NCBI GenBank assembly: GCA_022340285.1
Contig: JAJDOG010000024.1
Coordinates: 1-64,000, forward strand
Length of the DNA stretch: 64,000 nucleotides
Direction of reading: 5' to 3'
DNA from: Betaproteobacteria bacterium
Lineage (GTDB): Bacteria; Pseudomonadota; Gammaproteobacteria; Burkholderiales; SG8-39
Of this stretch, positions 55,439-63,832 are shown one piece after another; within the stretch, counting starts at the first letter, position 1, and each line of letters begins with the position of its first letter. Position numbers and translations under genes: made by a program. The notes under the pieces are model-generated. The model was not told the DNA's origin, did no database searches, and was given only the letters and a program-made list of their open reading frames with translations.

Positions 55439-57364
55439 TCACTGTGACTTACGGACCCTCAGGTACCACTCGCAGAGCAGCCGGACCTGTTTGTCGGTGT
55501 AGCCCTTCTCGACCATGCGCGCGACGAAGTCCTTGTGCTTCTGGTCGTCGTCGGTCGACGCCTTGGCGGTAAAGGAGATCACCGGGAGCAGGTCCTCGGT
55601 GGTCGCGAACATCTTCTTCTCGATCACCTCCCGCAGCTTCTCGTAGCTGCGCCAGTCGGGGTTCTTGCCTCCGTGCGAAGCGCGCGCACGCAGCACGAAA
55701 TTAACGATCTCGTTCCGGAAGTCCTTCGGGTTGGCGATGCCGGCCGGCTTCTCGATTTTCTCGAGCTCCCCGTTCAGGTGCTGGCGATCGAATATCTCGC
55801 CGGTCTCCGGATCGCGGTACTCCTCGTCCTGCAGCCAGCAGTCGGCATAGGTTACGTACCGGTCGAAGATGTTCTGCCCGTACTCGGTGTAGGACTCGAG
55901 ATACGCGGTCTGGATCTCCTTGCCGATGAACTCTGAGTAACGCGGCGCGAGATAGCCCTTGATGAATTCCAGGTAGCGACGCCTGATCTCGTCAGGCAGG
56001 TCCTCCTTCTGCAGGCGCTGCTCGAGCACGTACATCAAATGAACCGGGTTCGCGGCGACTTCGGTCTGGTCGTAGTTGAACACCGAGGAGAGCACCTTGT
56101 ACGAGAAGCGCGTCGAGGTGCCGGTCATTCCCTCGTCGTGCCCGGCATAGTCGCGGTATTCCTGATAGGACTTTGCCTTCGGATCGACGTCTTTCAGGCT
56201 CTCGCCGTCGTACACGCGCATCTTCGAATAGATGCTTGAGTTCTCCGGCTCCTTCAGCCGGGTGAGCACCGCAAACTGCGCCATCATGTCGAGCGTACCG
56301 GGCGCGCACGGGGCGCTCGAGAGGCTCGAGTTGTTGAGCAGCTTCTGATAGATCTTGATTTCCTCGGAAACGCGCAAGCAGTACGGCACCTTGACGATGT
56401 AGATCCGGTCGAGGAACGCCTCGTTGTGCCGGTTGTTCCGGAATGTCTGCCACTCGGTCTCGTTCGAGTGCGCGAGGATGATCCCCGCGAAGGGAATCGC
56501 ACCGAATCCCTCGGTGCCCTTGTAGTTGCCCTCCTGCGTCGCCGTGAGCAGGGGGTGAAGCATCTTGATGGGGGCCTTGAACATCTCCACGAATTCGAGG
56601 AGGCCCTGGTTCGCGTGGCAAAGTCCGCCGGAGTAGCTGTACGCGTCGGGGTCGTCCTGCGCGAAGCGGTCGAGCTTGCGGATGTCCACCTTGCCGACCA
56701 GGGACGAGATGTCCTGGTTGTTCTCGTCGCCCGGCTCGGTCTTCGTGATGGCGACCTGCTTGAGGATCGAAGGCTTGATCCGCACGACGCGGAACTTGGA
56801 GACATCCCCGTCGTGCTCCTTCAGCCGCTTGACGGCCCACGGAGACATGATTCCGGAAAGGTAGCGCCGCGGAATCCCGTATTCCTTCTCGAGCGCCTCG
56901 CCGAACTGCGGCGTGCTGAACAGCCCCAAGGGCGATTCGTTGACCGGCGAACCCTTGAGCGTGTAGATCGGATGGGACTCCATCAGGAACTTGAGGCGCT
57001 CGGCGATCGAGGACTTGCCGCCGCCGACCGGCCCGAGCAGGTACAACACCTGCTTCTTCTCCTCCAGTCCCTGGGCGGCGTGCTTGAAGAAGGAGACGAT
57101 CTGGTCGATCACCTCCTCCATGCCGTAGAACTCGTCGAAGGCGGGGTACCGGCGGATCAGCCGGTTGCCGAATATGCGCGATAGCCGGGGATCGTTGCGG
57201 GTGTCGACCAGCTCGGGCTCGCCGATTGCCTTGAGCATCCGCTCAGCCGGCGTCGCATACGCCAGCGGGTCGAAGCGCGCAAGGTCGAGATATTCGTGGA
57301 GCGACATCTCCTCGTGATTCGTACTCGAGTAGTACGACCGGAAGCTCTGGACGATGTCAACCAT
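55439..57364 (-). CDS. prkA: PrkA family serine protein kinase (YeaG)
   Basis: A 641-residue AAA+-type serine kinase, near the 644 residues of E. coli YeaG. The N-terminal AAA domain has Walker A GPVGGGKSSIAERL near residue 110; the C-terminal kinase-related domain includes ARASHGGKNPDWRSYEKLREVIEKKMF. It is the first gene of prkA-yeaH-spoVR, which in enterobacteria responds to nitrogen starvation and stationary phase. GGAGG lies 7 bases before the ATG. The upstream region carries candidate sigma54 and sigmaS promoters, consistent with that regulation. Confidence 0.96.
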   Translation of the reverse strand: MVDIVQSFRSYYSSTNHEEMSLHEYLDLARFDPLAYATPAERMLKAIGEPELVDTRNDPRLSRIFGNRLIRRYPAFDEFYGMEEVIDQIVSFFKHAAQGLEEKKQVLYLLGPVGGGKSSIAERLKFLMESHPIYTLKGSPVNESPLGLFSTPQFGEALEKEYGIPRRYLSGIMSPWAVKRLKEHDGDVSKFRVVRIKPSILKQVAITKTEPGDENNQDISSLVGKVDIRKLDRFAQDDPDAYSYSGGLCHANQGLLEFVEMFKAPIKMLHPLLTATQEGNYKGTEGFGAIPFAGIILAHSNETEWQTFRNNRHNEAFLDRIYIVKVPYCLRVSEEIKIYQKLLNNSSLSSAPCAPGTLDMMAQFAVLTRLKEPENSSIYSKMRVYDGESLKDVDPKAKSYQEYRDYAGHDEGMTGTSTRFSYKVLSSVFNYDQTEVAANPVHLMYVLEQRLQKEDLPDEIRRRYLEFIKGYLAPRYSEFIGKEIQTAYLESYTEYGQNIFDRYVTYADCWLQDEEYRDPETGEIFDRQHLNGELEKIEKPAGIANPKDFRNEIVNFVLRARASHGGKNPDWRSYEKLREVIEKKMFATTEDLLPVISFTAKASTDDDQKHKDFVARMVEKGYTDKQVRLLCEWYLRVRKSQ

Positions 57365-57410
57365 GGCTTACCTCCAATCCTTGGCGGGTCAACTGCGCCC
57401 GCCGAAATCA

Positions 57411-57417
57411 ACTATAG
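57411..57417 (-). promoter_or_regulatory. Candidate sigmaS/sigma70 -10 element for prkA
   Basis: CTATAGT on the minus strand matches the CTATA(C/A)T extended -10 favoured by sigmaS, with no good -35 box, as is common for that sigma factor. It would start transcription about 40 bases before the prkA ATG. Confidence 0.4.
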
Positions 57418-57452
57418 ACCCAGCGTGTCGCGCACAGTTCCGCTTTGACTGA

Positions 57453-57468
57453 AGCATTTCGCGTTCCA
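57453..57468 (-). promoter_or_regulatory. Candidate sigma54 promoter of prkA-yeaH-spoVR
   Basis: TGGAACG-CGAA-ATGCT on the minus strand keeps the essential GG-N10-GC and matches TGGCACG-N4-TTGCW at all but two positions. Transcription would begin about 80 bases before the prkA ATG. NtrC/sigma54 control of yeaG is known in E. coli, which supports the call. Confidence 0.55.
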
Positions 57469-57830
57469 GTTCCCTCCCCCGTCTGCTCCGCGAATTCTCA
57501 CTTTTCTCGGTGCTCGCGTCGATCGACGACGCTTGTAACTTTCAAATAACGCTCGACCATGTTGATGCGACTACCGCACTGTAACGCTTTCCGCTCGCGC
57601 GAGAAACCGCGAATTTTGCGCCCCGGCGCAAGTAGGATCCGCGCTTTCCTGCATACGTGACCGAAGTCTCACCGGGTTGGCACTCTTGCGCAAGGTCTGC
57701 CAGGCTGCCCGAGAACGGGGCAAACAGGCGCAATGTGCGCGCTTCTGGGGCACCCAGCGCGCCGAAACAACGCTCACCGCCGCCCGTTGTGTGATATATG
57801 CCGCAGGCATTCCCGGCACGGCCGCCGCGC
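57469..57830. other. Long upstream region of prkA with several TTGCGC-type dyads
   Basis: No gene is supported here; the tracked 63-residue minus ORF (57542..57733) resembles nothing known. The stretch contains TTGCGCC-CC-GGCGCAA at 57616-57631, CTTGCGCAAG at 57685-57694 and GCGCA-ATG-TGCGC near 57723-57735. They lie about 150 to 280 bases upstream of the sigma54 candidate, where an enhancer-binding protein could sit. It also separates prkA from the preceding co-directional gene, whose terminator is not obvious. Confidence 0.4.
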
Positions 57831-60149
57831 TCAGGCTGGTTTGCGGCGCAAGAGCCGCCAGACCTTCTCGCGCGTGACCGGCATGTCCACGTGGTCGACG
57901 CCGAAAGATCGCAAAGCGTCTATGACGGCGTGGACGACGGCCGGCGCAGCCCCGCACGGCCCCGCCTCTCCGACGCCCTTCGCGCCCAGCGCGTTGGACT
58001 GCGAGGGTGAGCTTTGATCGAACACGCTCAGGAAGGCCGGCAAGTCGTCCGCACGCGGCATGGCGTAGTCCTGGAACGATCCCGTGACGAGCTGACCCGA
58101 TTCGCGGTCGTACACGCATTCCTCGAGGAGCGCCTGGCCGACGCCTTGCGCGACGCCCCCGTGGAGCTGTCCTTCGACGATGAGCGGATTAACCACGGTT
58201 CCGATGTCGTCGACCGCGACCATGCGCACCAGCCGGACCACCCCGGTGTCAGGATCGATCTCGACTTCGCACACCTGGCAACCGTTCGGGTAGGTCTGGG
58301 CATCCGCGGTGTAGGTGCCGTCCGCGCCTATCCGGCGGTCCGGCTGGCGTGCGGCAAGCTCGAACGGGCCGATCGACCGGTCGGTCCCGGCGATGCGGAA
58401 CTGCCCAGCACCAAATTCGATATCCGGTGCAGCCGCCTCGAGCGCCTCGGCGGCGAGCGGCCTGGCGACTTCGATCCACGCGTCTGCGCCCGCGCGGACG
58501 GCGCCGCCGCCGACCTGCAGTGAGCGCGAGCCCCCGCTGCCGCCCCCCGATGCGATCGACCCGGTGTCGCCCTGCACAAGCGTGATCGACTCGGGTGAGA
58601 CGCCGAGACGCTCGGCGACGATCTGCGCATAGGACGTCCAGAGCCCCTGACCCATCGCCTGGGTGCCCGACTGCAGCCGGACCACGCCGTCGCCGCCCAC
58701 CGAGACGTTGACGGCTTCAGTGAGATTGCCGCTGCCGGTCGGCTCGATGTAGAACGCGATCCCGCGTCCGGCGAGCAGGCCCCGCGCCTCGGCGGCGCGC
58801 TTGCGCGCCGGATAGCCTTCCCAGTCGGCCGCCGCCGCGGCTTCGTCGAGCACCTTGATGAAATCCGCTGGCTCGTAGACCGTTCCGACCGGATTCGTGA
58901 ACGGCATGTCCGCACGGCGAATCAGATTCCGGCGCCGCAAGTCGACCGGGTCGAAACCGCATGCCATCGCCGCGCGGTCCACGACGCGCTCGATCAAATA
59001 TGCCATCTCGGGGCGGCCCGCGCCCCGGTATGCGTCCACCGACACCGTATTAGTGAACAGCATTCGCACCTCGTGCCGGAGCAGCGGAATGCGGTACGCC
59101 CCGGTGGGCGTGCGCGCACCGGCCATTGCGGGAACGGCCGAACCATAGTGCGAAATGTACGCGCCGATGTTCGCGCTCGAGCGGATGCGGAGCGCCGTGA
59201 ACCTGCCTTCGGCGTCGAGACCGAGCTCCGCTTCGCTCACATTGTCACGCCCCTGCGCGTCGGACAGGAACGCCTCGGACCGGTCGGACAGCCACTTCAC
59301 CGGCCGGCCGGTCCTGCGTGCCGCCCAGAGCACGGCCGCGTACTCCGGATACGGAAACACTTTCGTGCCGAACCCGCCGCCGACGTCCGGCGTGATCACG
59401 CGAAGCTTGTCGAGCGGAATCTTGAAGACATCCTCGGCGAGGCACTTCCGCACGAGATGTGTCCCTTGCGAGCAGCACTGGAGCGTGTAGCGCCCCGACG
59501 CTGCGTCGTATTCGCCGATCGCGGCGCGCGGCTCGATGGGATTCGAGACCACCCGGTTGTTGACGATCCGCACCTTCACCCGGTGGCGTGCGGCGGCGAG
59601 CGCCTTCTCCACCGCGGAATCGTCCCCGAATTCGTACATTGCGGCGAGATTGCTCCCTGCGGGCGGCCACACGAGTGGCGCCCCGGGCGCTTCCGCCGCA
59701 TCCGTGTCCACCACCGCCGGAAGCGGCTCCCACTCGACGGCAACCAGCTCGGCGGCATCGCGTGCTGCGAGCGATGTCTCGGCGACGACGAGCGCGACCG
59801 CGTCGCCCACGAAGCGGGCGACATCCGCGGTCAGCGGCAGCCGCGGTGCGGCGGTGATGGGCGAGCCGTCCGGCCGCTTGTGCAGCGGAAAGAACGGCAG
59901 CGAGCCCAGTCCGTCGGCGACGGCGTCCGCGCCCGTCAGCACCGCAATAACCCCGGGCGCCTCACGCGCCGCCGCGGCATCCACCGCTACGACACGCGCA
60001 TGCGCGTGCGGTGAGCGGACGAATGCCGCATGTGCCTGGTGCTTGACCTCGATATCGTCGGTGAACCGTCCCTGTCCGGTAAGGAGCCGCGCGTCCTCGA
60101 GGCGCCGCACCGGTTTGCCGATCCAATTCTGCTGATGGGGAAGCGTCAT
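57831..60149 (-). CDS. Xanthine dehydrogenase-family molybdopterin-binding large subunit, orphan
   Basis: A 772-residue molybdenum hydroxylase large subunit (CoxL/XdhB-like). The N-terminal NWIGKPVRRLEDARLLTGQGRFTDD, the GGGFGTKVFPYPE cofactor loop, AYRGAGRPEMAY and the catalytic Glu in GAKGVGEAG near residue 731 are present. It lacks the Cys of the CoxL active loop (AYRCSFR), so it is not a true CO dehydrogenase; oxidation of an aldehyde or N-heterocycle is likely. The small 2Fe-2S and FAD subunits that normally accompany it are absent from the window. The track starts at 60233; ATG 60149 is preferred. It is divergent from ridA. Confidence 0.9.
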   Translation of the reverse strand: MTLPHQQNWIGKPVRRLEDARLLTGQGRFTDDIEVKHQAHAAFVRSPHAHARVVAVDAAAAREAPGVIAVLTGADAVADGLGSLPFFPLHKRPDGSPITAAPRLPLTADVARFVGDAVALVVAETSLAARDAAELVAVEWEPLPAVVDTDAAEAPGAPLVWPPAGSNLAAMYEFGDDSAVEKALAAARHRVKVRIVNNRVVSNPIEPRAAIGEYDAASGRYTLQCCSQGTHLVRKCLAEDVFKIPLDKLRVITPDVGGGFGTKVFPYPEYAAVLWAARRTGRPVKWLSDRSEAFLSDAQGRDNVSEAELGLDAEGRFTALRIRSSANIGAYISHYGSAVPAMAGARTPTGAYRIPLLRHEVRMLFTNTVSVDAYRGAGRPEMAYLIERVVDRAAMACGFDPVDLRRRNLIRRADMPFTNPVGTVYEPADFIKVLDEAAAAADWEGYPARKRAAEARGLLAGRGIAFYIEPTGSGNLTEAVNVSVGGDGVVRLQSGTQAMGQGLWTSYAQIVAERLGVSPESITLVQGDTGSIASGGGSGGSRSLQVGGGAVRAGADAWIEVARPLAAEALEAAAPDIEFGAGQFRIAGTDRSIGPFELAARQPDRRIGADGTYTADAQTYPNGCQVCEVEIDPDTGVVRLVRMVAVDDIGTVVNPLIVEGQLHGGVAQGVGQALLEECVYDRESGQLVTGSFQDYAMPRADDLPAFLSVFDQSSPSQSNALGAKGVGEAGPCGAAPAVVHAVIDALRSFGVDHVDMPVTREKVWRLLRRKPA

Positions 60150-60232
60150 GAGCCCGGTCGCTGGTGTCTGGATTCTTGTCGGGACGCTATTATGCCGGCG
60201 CGCGGGCTCAATCCGCTCGAAGGAGAAAGGCA

Positions 60233-60640
60233 ATGACCGAAGTGAGAATCATGAACGTGCCCGAGCTCGGGACGCCGCTTGGGCAGTACTCGCATCTTGC
60301 GCGGGTCAAAGCGTCCGAGCATCTCTACATCGCAGGCATGCTGTCCGCCGATGCGTCCGGCAGCGTCGTCGGCGGGGGCAATTTCGACGCCCAGTGCGTG
60401 CAGGTATTCGCGAATCTGGAGACGGCGCTCAAGTCGCAGGGCGCCGGCTGGGGCAACGTCGTCCAGTTCACGACGTACCTCGTGCATTCCCAGGACATCC
60501 CCAACTTCATGGCCTACCGAACACGCGAGTTTCCCCGGTTCTTTCCCGATCGCCGCTGGCCGCCGAACACGTTACTGATGGTCGACCGGCTGGTGAAGGA
60601 GGAGTTTCTCCTCGAAGTCCAGGCGATCGCCGCGCTCTGA
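60233..60640 (+). CDS. RidA family protein (YjgF/YER057c)
   Basis: A 135-residue RidA-like trimeric protein, related to enamine/imine deaminases that clear reactive intermediates of amino-acid enzymes. It has LYIAGMLSADASGSVVGGGNFDAQ, NVVQFTTYLVHSQDIPNF and a shortened C-terminus ending in VKEEFLLEVQAIAAL. It may belong to a subgroup other than true RidA. The track begins at 60164; ATG 60233 has AAGGAG upstream. The MBL hydrolase gene follows after 14 bases. Confidence 0.85.
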   Translation: MTEVRIMNVPELGTPLGQYSHLARVKASEHLYIAGMLSADASGSVVGGGNFDAQCVQVFANLETALKSQGAGWGNVVQFTTYLVHSQDIPNFMAYRTREFPRFFPDRRWPPNTLLMVDRLVKEEFLLEVQAIAAL

Positions 60641-60654
60641 CAGCACCACGCCCT

Positions 60655-61302
60655 ATGCCGCTCAAGTGCGCCGTCATTCCGGTCACCCCGTTTCAGCAGA
60701 ACTGCTCGGTCGTCTGGGAGGAAGAATCGCGCCGGGCCGCGATCGTGGATCCGGGCGGGGACCTCGAGCGCATCAAGGTCTTCATCACCGAGCAGGGCCT
60801 GATCCCCGAGAAAATTCTGCTCACTCATGCGCACATCGATCATGCAGGCGGAACCACCGCGCTCGCTCGCGACCTCGGTGTGCCGGTCGAGGGCCCCCAT
60901 CGCGACGAGCAGTTCTGGATTGATCTGCTTCCCCGGCAGGCGCAGGAGTGGGGGTTCCCGCCTGCCGAAGCATTCACCCCCGACCGCTGGCTTGAGCAAG
61001 GCGACCGCGTCACGGTGGGAGCGCTCGAGCTGGAAGTGCGGCACTGCCCGGGCCATACGCCGGGCCACGTCGTCTTCTTTCACGCCCCGTCGCGTCTCGC
61101 GATCGTCGGCGACGTGTTGTTCAGCGGATCGATCGGGCGCACGGATTTTCCGCGCGGCGACCACGCCACGCTGCTGCGCTCGATTCGCGAGCAGCTCTTC
61201 ACGCTGGGGGACGACGTCGTATTCGTGCCCGGCCACGGCCCGCTGTCGACCATCGGCGCGGAGCGCGCCAGCAATCCGTTCGTCGGCGACGGCTCAGGCT
61301 GA
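60655..61302 (+). CDS. MBL-fold hydrolase, glyoxalase II-like (YcbL type)
   Basis: A 215-residue metallo-beta-lactamase-fold protein. Metal ligands are THAHIDHAGG, then CPGHTPGHVVFF, then GDVLFSGSIGRTDFPRGD and a final VPGHGP. This is the compact YcbL/type II glyoxalase II form that lacks the substrate-binding helical domain of GloB. Thioester hydrolysis is likely, with substrate unknown. ATG 60655 lies 14 bases after ridA, so the two are probably cotranscribed. It is convergent with the CBS gene, with three bases between them. Confidence 0.9.
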   Translation: MPLKCAVIPVTPFQQNCSVVWEEESRRAAIVDPGGDLERIKVFITEQGLIPEKILLTHAHIDHAGGTTALARDLGVPVEGPHRDEQFWIDLLPRQAQEWGFPPAEAFTPDRWLEQGDRVTVGALELEVRHCPGHTPGHVVFFHAPSRLAIVGDVLFSGSIGRTDFPRGDHATLLRSIREQLFTLGDDVVFVPGHGPLSTIGAERASNPFVGDGSG

Positions 61303-61305
61303 TGT

Positions 61306-61833
61306 TCAGCGCCCGCGCACGGAGCGTTTTGCGCCCGCGCGCTTCGGCGCTTTCCGCGGCGACTTCTTCTTCGCCGCCTTGCGCTTGGCCGATGCGGCCT
61401 TGTGCTTGGCCGGCGCGACCTTGCGCTTTGCGGTGCCAGTCCTGCGCGCCGTCGACGACAGCATGCGCACGAACACCTCTAAGAGGTCACTCTCGGTGAT
61501 CACTCCGAGCACGTTCATCTCGGTGTTCACGATCGGCAGGCAGCCGATTTTCCGGCTCCTCATCAGCCGAGCCGCTTCGACGACTTGCAGATCCGCTTGC
61601 GTCGAGATCACCGGACGGCGCATCACTTCGCCGATTTCCACTGGAGCGTTTTGGTACCGGGTGGCCGCGACCAGCATGTCGCGCAGCGCGACGATGCCCA
61701 CAAGGTGCTCGGCCGCATCCACCACGGGGAGATGGTGCAGGTCGCGCTCGCGCATGACATCGAACGCCGTCCGGTAGTCCGCGTCGGCGCGTACCGTGAT
61801 CGCCGGCGCGCTCATGTACTTCCTCACTTGCAT
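61306..61833 (-). CDS. Tandem CBS-domain protein with a basic histone-H1-like tail
   Basis: A 175-residue protein with two CBS domains, about residues 7-60 (YMSAPAITVRADADYRTAF) and 68-125 (VMRRPVISTQADLQVVEAA). Such pairs bind adenine nucleotides and sense energy state. The last 45 or so residues are almost only Lys, Ala, Arg and Pro (AKRKVAPAKHKAASAKRKAA), like bacterial histone H1/AlgP tails that bind nucleic acid. An adenylate-responsive DNA- or RNA-binding role is a fair inference. It is convergent with the MBL hydrolase gene and divergent from panE. Confidence 0.82.
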   Translation of the reverse strand: MQVRKYMSAPAITVRADADYRTAFDVMRERDLHHLPVVDAAEHLVGIVALRDMLVAATRYQNAPVEIGEVMRRPVISTQADLQVVEAARLMRSRKIGCLPIVNTEMNVLGVITESDLLEVFVRMLSSTARRTGTAKRKVAPAKHKAASAKRKAAKKKSPRKAPKRAGAKRSVRGR

Positions 61834-61957
61834 CGCGCGTTCCTCCCTGTTCCGTCTTCAACCATGATACCGGCTTCGCGTGACCCGGACACCTCGTCCG
61901 GTTGGCGGGTGAGCCGATCCGGGGTTGGCGGTATCCTTGCTCCAGGAGGGTATTCGC

Positions 61958-62887
61958 ATGAAGATTCTCGTGCTCGGCGCGGGCGGCGTCGGCGGCTACT
62001 TCGGGGGCAGGCTGGCCCAGGCGGGCAGCGACGTCACATTCCTGGTGCGCGAACGGCGTGCCGCGCAACTACGTGCGGACGGTCTCGTCGTGCAGACTCC
62101 CGATGGCGAGTTCCGTGTCCCGGCCCAGGCCGTCCAGCGGCACGAGATCAGCGCGCCCTTCGACCTCGTTCTCCTCACCTGCAAGGCCTACGATCTCGAC
62201 TCCGCGATCGACACGATCCAGCCCGCGGTCGGACCCGACACCGTTGTCGTGCCGCTGCTGAACGGGTTGGCGCACCTGGACCGGCTCGACGCCGCCTTCG
62301 GAGCGGGGCGCGTGATCGGTGGATCGTGCGGCATTGCGGCGACCCTCACTCCGGAGGGCGTGGTGAAGCAGATGTCTCCCTTTCACTGGATGCGGTTCGG
62401 CGATCGAAGCGGCAAGCCGCGGACACAGGTTCAGAAACTCGCAGCGGCGTATGCCGGCACTCCGGTGGACGCCTCGGCGGTGCCGGACATCCTCCTGGTG
62501 ATGTGGGAGAAGTTCGTGCTCCTCACCACGCTCGCCGCCTGTACCTGCATGATGCGCGGCTCCGTGGGTGACGTCCTCGCCACGCCGGACGGCGAGGCGA
62601 CCATGCGCGAGCTGCTCGACACGTGCATCGACACGGCCAAGGCGGCGGGGCACGCCCCGCGAGCGGAATCGCTCACTCAGACCGAGTCGCTGCTCTTCGC
62701 GCGCGGTTCGTCGTTCAGCGCGTCCATGCTGCGCGATATCGAGCGTGGCGGGCCGACCGAGGCGGATCACATCGTGGGCGACATGCTGCGCCGCGCGCGT
62801 TCCGCCGGGCTGGACGCCCGGCTGCTCGCCGCGGCGTACACGCATCTGCGGGTGTACGAGGGGCACCGCGCCGCGGCGGCCAGCTGA
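61958..62887 (+). CDS. panE: 2-dehydropantoate 2-reductase (ketopantoate reductase family)
   Basis: A 309-residue NADPH-dependent reductase. The Rossmann motif LGAGGVGGYFGGRLAQ is at the start, the catalytic Lys is in LLTCKAYDLDSAI, and the C-terminal helical domain includes WEKFVLLTTLAACTCMMRG and DIERGGPTEADHIVGDML. It should make pantoate for coenzyme A, although proteobacteria often carry extra PanE paralogues of other specificity. ATG 61958 follows GGAGG by 7 bases; the track start 61925 lies before that site. Confidence 0.88.
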   Translation: MKILVLGAGGVGGYFGGRLAQAGSDVTFLVRERRAAQLRADGLVVQTPDGEFRVPAQAVQRHEISAPFDLVLLTCKAYDLDSAIDTIQPAVGPDTVVVPLLNGLAHLDRLDAAFGAGRVIGGSCGIAATLTPEGVVKQMSPFHWMRFGDRSGKPRTQVQKLAAAYAGTPVDASAVPDILLVMWEKFVLLTTLAACTCMMRGSVGDVLATPDGEATMRELLDTCIDTAKAAGHAPRAESLTQTESLLFARGSSFSASMLRDIERGGPTEADHIVGDMLRRARSAGLDARLLAAAYTHLRVYEGHRAAAAS

Positions 62888-63832
62888 TCACTGCAGCGAG
62901 TCGAGCCAGAAGCCGAGGCCCTGCGCGTTCAGCTCGATATCCCAGCCGAGCACCTCGAGCACACGCTCGCGCGAAAACGGCCAGCGGTAGCGATCCGCTT
63001 CGCGAAAGACGATGTCCGCGACGCCTTGCCTGAGCCGCTCGTGCCGCGCTGGCCCGGCGTCCTTGTGCGCGAGCGCCACGTCGCGGTGCGCATCGATGAG
63101 GCGATGCAGGTCAGCGCCGAGGCGCGGTACGTCACGCACCTGGCTGTAGTGCGTGACGTAGATCGCCTCGGGGTCTTTCGCCAGCATCATGTCGACCGAT
63201 GCATGGTGGGCAACCGGATCCCACTGCACCGGGCTCGTGGTCGGCATGATGTATTGCCGTCCATCGCAATCGAGCTCGCGGTACGAGAGCCCGAACGTGT
63301 CGCCCGCGAAGATGTGCCCGGTCCGGCCGTCCCGCACGACGACGTGATGCCGCGCGTGGCCCGGCGAATCGAGAAACAGGAGCTCACGGCCCCCGAGTCG
63401 GACAGTGCTTTCATGGGGCGTCTCCACGATCCGCTCGGCGGGAACTGGAAGAATGTCGCCGTAGATTCTCCGTGTTTCCTCTTCTCCGTAGATCGATACG
63501 GTCCCCTCGACGAGACGGCTCGGATCGATCATGTGCCGCGCGCCGCGCGGATGCACGGTGACGCGCGCATTCGGAAGCTTGGAGACGAGCAGCCCTGTGC
63601 CGCCGGCATGGTCGAGATGGATGTGGGTGAGGATCACCCATTGCACATCGTCAGGTCCGAGTCCCTTCTCGGCGAGCGCTTCCAGAATGCGCGGCACCGA
63701 GCGGTTCACGCAGGGGTCGATGATCGCGCCCTCTCCCTCTTCGACGATCAGGTGGACCGATGTCTGCAGGGGCCGGTCGTATTCGCCGTCCACCGCGCTG
63801 ATGCCGTGCTCGAAATCGATGATGTGTGCCAT
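62888..63832 (-). CDS. MBL-fold metallo-hydrolase
   Basis: A 314-residue metallo-beta-lactamase-fold protein. The metal motif THIHLDHAGG is near residue 87, followed by SPGHARHHVVV and AGDTFGLSYRELD, with an extended C-terminal domain. No close functional assignment is possible; broad glyoxalase/lactonase-like hydrolysis is likely. The track starts at 63901, but ATG 63832 with AGGA upstream precedes the conserved beginning (MAHIIDFEHGISAVDG). Its stop abuts the convergent panE stop. Confidence 0.85.
   Translation of the reverse strand: MAHIIDFEHGISAVDGEYDRPLQTSVHLIVEEGEGAIIDPCVNRSVPRILEALAEKGLGPDDVQWVILTHIHLDHAGGTGLLVSKLPNARVTVHPRGARHMIDPSRLVEGTVSIYGEEETRRIYGDILPVPAERIVETPHESTVRLGGRELLFLDSPGHARHHVVVRDGRTGHIFAGDTFGLSYRELDCDGRQYIMPTTSPVQWDPVAHHASVDMMLAKDPEAIYVTHYSQVRDVPRLGADLHRLIDAHRDVALAHKDAGPARHERLRQGVADIVFREADRYRWPFSRERVLEVLGWDIELNAQGLGFWLDSLQ

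Noticed and set aside
57542-57733. 63-residue minus-strand ORF in the prkA upstream region
   Set aside because: No known family and no Shine-Dalgarno, and it lies in a region better explained as regulatory.
57831-60149. Carbon monoxide dehydrogenase large subunit (CoxL)
   Set aside because: The active loop reads AYRGAGRPE rather than the Cys-containing AYRCSFR of true CoxL, and no coxS or coxM is adjacent.
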